Source of the DNA: Limisphaerales bacterium
Lineage (GTDB): Bacteria; Verrucomicrobiota; Verrucomicrobiia; Limisphaerales; UBA8199
NCBI GenBank assembly: GCA_025356925.1
Contig: JANXQE010000086.1
Span: 1-8,202, forward strand
Direction: 5' to 3'
Length of the DNA: 8,202 nucleotides
Shown here: positions 6,582-8,202 of the stretch, in pieces
Numbering within the stretch: the first letter of the stretch is position 1
How the letters are laid out: each line of letters starts with the position of its first letter
Made by a program: the position numbers and the translations under genes
Notes under the pieces: model-generated
Database searches by the model: none
Told to the model about the DNA's origin: nothing
What the model saw: only the letters and a program-made list of their open reading frames with translations

Positions 6582-7376
6582 CTACAAGTTAAACTCAGGA
6601 CCGAGATAGATTTCCCGTGCTTTGGGATCGTTGACCAATTGTTCGGCTGCGCCTTCATAAACCACCTCACCTTTATGGATCAGGTAAGCGCGATCCACCA
6701 GTTTCAAAGTTTCCCGGACATTATGGTCGGTGATCAGAATGCCCAGGCCGCGCTCTTTGAGGCGGCGGACGATTTTCTGAACCTCATAAACGGCGATGGG
6801 GTCAATGCCGCTAAAGGGTTCGTCCAGGAGCAGCAGTTTTGGACTGGTCACCAGCGCCCGGGTGATTTCGAGCCGCCGCTTCTCGCCGCCGCTCAGGGTG
6901 TAGGCCTTGTTTTTGGCCAGGCCCGTAAGGTCCAGTTCCTCGAGCAGGTAGTTTAACCGAACGGCTCGCTCCCGGCGTTTCAACCGGCAGGTCTCGAGGA
7001 TGGCCAGAATGTTCTGTTCCACGGTGAGCTTCCGGAAGATGGAAGGTTCCTGGGTCAGGTAACCAATGCCGAGCCGGGCGCGCTTGTGCATGGGCAACCG
7101 GGTAATTGCGGTCTGTTGGAATCTGACTTCTCCCGCGTCCGGTTTCACCACTCCGACGACCATATTGAAAGTGGTGGTCTTGCCAGCCCCGTTTGGACCG
7201 AGCAGGCCAACGATTTCGCCGGGGGCCACGGTGATGGACACGCCATTCACCACGCGGCGGTGGCGATACTCCTTCACCAGCTTGTCCGTGGCGAGCAGTG
7301 AGTCCGGGACGGCTGTCGCCGTCGGCGGATCGAGATCAACCTTTTGCCGGGCTGGATCTGTCTGCGGGTCGAGCAT
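6582..7376 (-). CDS. lptB: LPS export ABC transporter ATP-binding protein
   Basis: LptB is the cytoplasmic ATPase of the LptB2FGC complex that extracts lipopolysaccharide from the inner membrane and pushes it along the Lpt bridge. The 264-residue protein has Walker A GPNGAGKT (60-67), Q-loop Gln109 in GYLTQEPSIFRKLTVEQN (105-122), signature LSGGEKRRLEI (161-171), Walker B LLLLDEPFSGIDP (181-193) and H-loop His218 in ITDHNVRETL (215-224). The GYLTQEPSIFRKLTVEQNI and DHNVRETL wording is characteristic of LptB rather than of LivF/LivG-type ATPases. The N-terminus carries about 25 extra acidic/Pro-rich residues before the ABC fold, compared with E. coli LptB (241 aa). No alternative start codon between them is obvious, so I keep the ATG at 7376. 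An LptA-like gene ends 35 bp upstream, supporting the assignment. Confidence 0.95.
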   Translation of the reverse strand: MLDPQTDPARQKVDLDPPTATAVPDSLLATDKLVKEYRHRRVVNGVSITVAPGEIVGLLGPNGAGKTTTFNMVVGVVKPDAGEVRFQQTAITRLPMHKRARLGIGYLTQEPSIFRKLTVEQNILAILETCRLKRRERAVRLNYLLEELDLTGLAKNKAYTLSGGEKRRLEITRALVTSPKLLLLDEPFSGIDPIAVYEVQKIVRRLKERGLGILITDHNVRETLKLVDRAYLIHKGEVVYEGAAEQLVNDPKAREIYLGPEFNL

Positions 7377-7411
7377 GTTGGTTTGTTCCAGGAGTCAGTG
7401 CGCCGAGGGCA

Positions 7412-8202
7412 TTATTTCCTGAGTTTCTTGTTCGGCAACATGAATATGTTGGTATCCATCGCCTTGGCGAATCCCTGGATTTTGTAATCGCTCCCCGGGA
7501 GGCTGATTTTGCCGCTCGCACGATCCCAAATGATGAGGTGATTTTCAAAGCTGCCATTGGTGCTCGAGAGAATGGCCGGGGTTCCGCTCAACCTGAGCTC
7601 ATTGATCACTCGATTGCCATTGGTCGTCGTGTTCACGACCCCAAAAGAGTAAACCGCGTCATCGCCCTTACCTTGGACTGTGCCTTTCTGGGTCATGAAC
7701 TCGAAGACGACATTCTGTTCGGCAACCAGGTTGGTGGTCCCCGTGGTGGGCAACTGGACCGTGAGTTTTTCACAGGACCAATTCATTTCCGGGTGAGTCG
7801 CGTAAACCCCGCCTTGAAACACCGAAGTGTCGGGTCTGAGGGTGTATCGGTCGCAAAAGATCTCGGCGAACTGATTTGTTCCGCTCCTGGCAGCGCGATT
7901 GGTCGTGCCCGTCTGGGGCCCAGTCAACAACTGGCCGGCCAATTCGTTCGCAGGCAAGCGCAAAGAGGCGTTGCCAGCCGCAAACAGTTCGTACTGCTGC
8001 GTGTTGAGCCGCAACAGGTCGCCTTTGCCACTGCGCAAGTCGTCCTTCCACTCGGGGTTTTGGGTCATCTCGAGAGTCGTGTTCGTGTGCGTATAAAAGG
8101 CTCGTCCTCCGGTAAATCGCTTCTTTTCTTCCTCGATCACCACATTTTTGTCGGCCACCACCGTCTGCAATTCGTTGGAGCCGCCAAAGGTGACCATCAT
8201 GG
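7412..8202 (-). CDS. OstA/LptA-like LPS transport protein, N-terminus outside window
   Basis: The C-terminal 263 or so residues of a beta-rich protein of the OstA-like (LptA/LptC/LptD N-terminal) fold are visible. Alternating short beta segments with polar turns recur. VVADKNVVIEEEKKRFTGGRAFY (14-36 of the visible part) is the typical 'damage-to-annotation' OstA strand pair; SVFQGGVYATHPEMNWSCEKLTV and LVAEQNVVFEF follow the same 'G-x-V ... A-x-x-L' pattern, suggesting two or three OstA units. A TTNG-rich loop lies before RVINELRLSGTPA, and the C-terminus ends GFAKAMDTNIFMLPNKKLRK. LptA would form the periplasmic bridge carrying LPS. Position directly before lptB supports this. No signal peptide is visible, so the Met codons at the window edge are internal and the protein is longer than what is seen, already above E. 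coli LptA (185 aa). It could be LptA, an LptC-LptA fusion, or another OstA paralogue. Confidence 0.75.
   Translation of the reverse strand, partial: MMVTFGGSNELQTVVADKNVVIEEEKKRFTGGRAFYTHTNTTLEMTQNPEWKDDLRSGKGDLLRLNTQQYELFAAGNASLRLPANELAGQLLTGPQTGTTNRAARSGTNQFAEIFCDRYTLRPDTSVFQGGVYATHPEMNWSCEKLTVQLPTTGTTNLVAEQNVVFEFMTQKGTVQGKGDDAVYSFGVVNTTTNGNRVINELRLSGTPAILSSTNGSFENHLIIWDRASGKISLPGSDYKIQGFAKAMDTNIFMLPNKKLRK

Noticed and set aside
1..8202. A previously undescribed multi-gene system
   Set aside because: Every sizeable gene belongs to a known family and is core housekeeping or a common orphan regulator; no cluster of unknown genes, mobile element, CRISPR array or toxin-antitoxin pair is visible.

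Overview
The window looks like chromosomal DNA from a Gram-negative, moderately GC-rich bacterium, most likely of the phylum Verrucomicrobiota (Pedosphaera/Limisphaerales type). The main clues are a solitary prepilin-type protein of the kind that is abundant in Verrucomicrobiota and Planctomycetota, an LPS-export pair (LptA-like protein and LptB) directly followed by HPr kinase and HPr, weak or absent Shine-Dalgarno sequences, and an intergenic 'cgaaatccgaa' tandem repeat. The phylum assignment is an inference from gene style. No rRNA or other phylogenetic marker was used.

Layout, left to right. Positions 1-934 (+) hold the C-terminal part of a galactose mutarotase (aldose 1-epimerase), cut by the window edge. 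A 62-bp convergent gap with a GC-rich hairpin separates it from a type II/IV-pilin-like protein on the minus strand (997-1791). A 287-bp divergent gap carrying the short tandem repeat leads to asparaginyl-tRNA synthetase (asnS, 2079-3440, +). The asnS stop codon overlaps the stop of a convergent REC-HDOD response regulator (3437-4651, -).

From 4839 to the right edge all genes lie on the minus strand and probably form one transcription unit. In transcription order they are: an OstA/LptA-like protein (7412-8202, N-terminus outside the window), lptB (6582-7376), hprK (5562-6509), HPr (5201-5500) and gatC (4839-5126), with the REC-HDOD gene a further 187 bp downstream. LptA and LptB would move lipopolysaccharide to the outer membrane. 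HprK and HPr form a Ser-phosphorylation switch linked to carbon status. GatC is the small subunit of the tRNA-dependent amidotransferase. The order lptA-lptB-hprK-HPr recalls the conserved lpt-rpoN-hpf-ptsN-hprK region of Proteobacteria, without the genes in between.

No mobile element, CRISPR array, tRNA, rRNA, phage gene or clear new defence or biosynthetic system is visible. This is mostly core housekeeping DNA. The points most worth checking are a Met where HprK normally has an active-site His, a heptamer tandem repeat filling the hprK ribosome-binding region, the asnS-upstream repeat, and the unusually long LptA-like protein.
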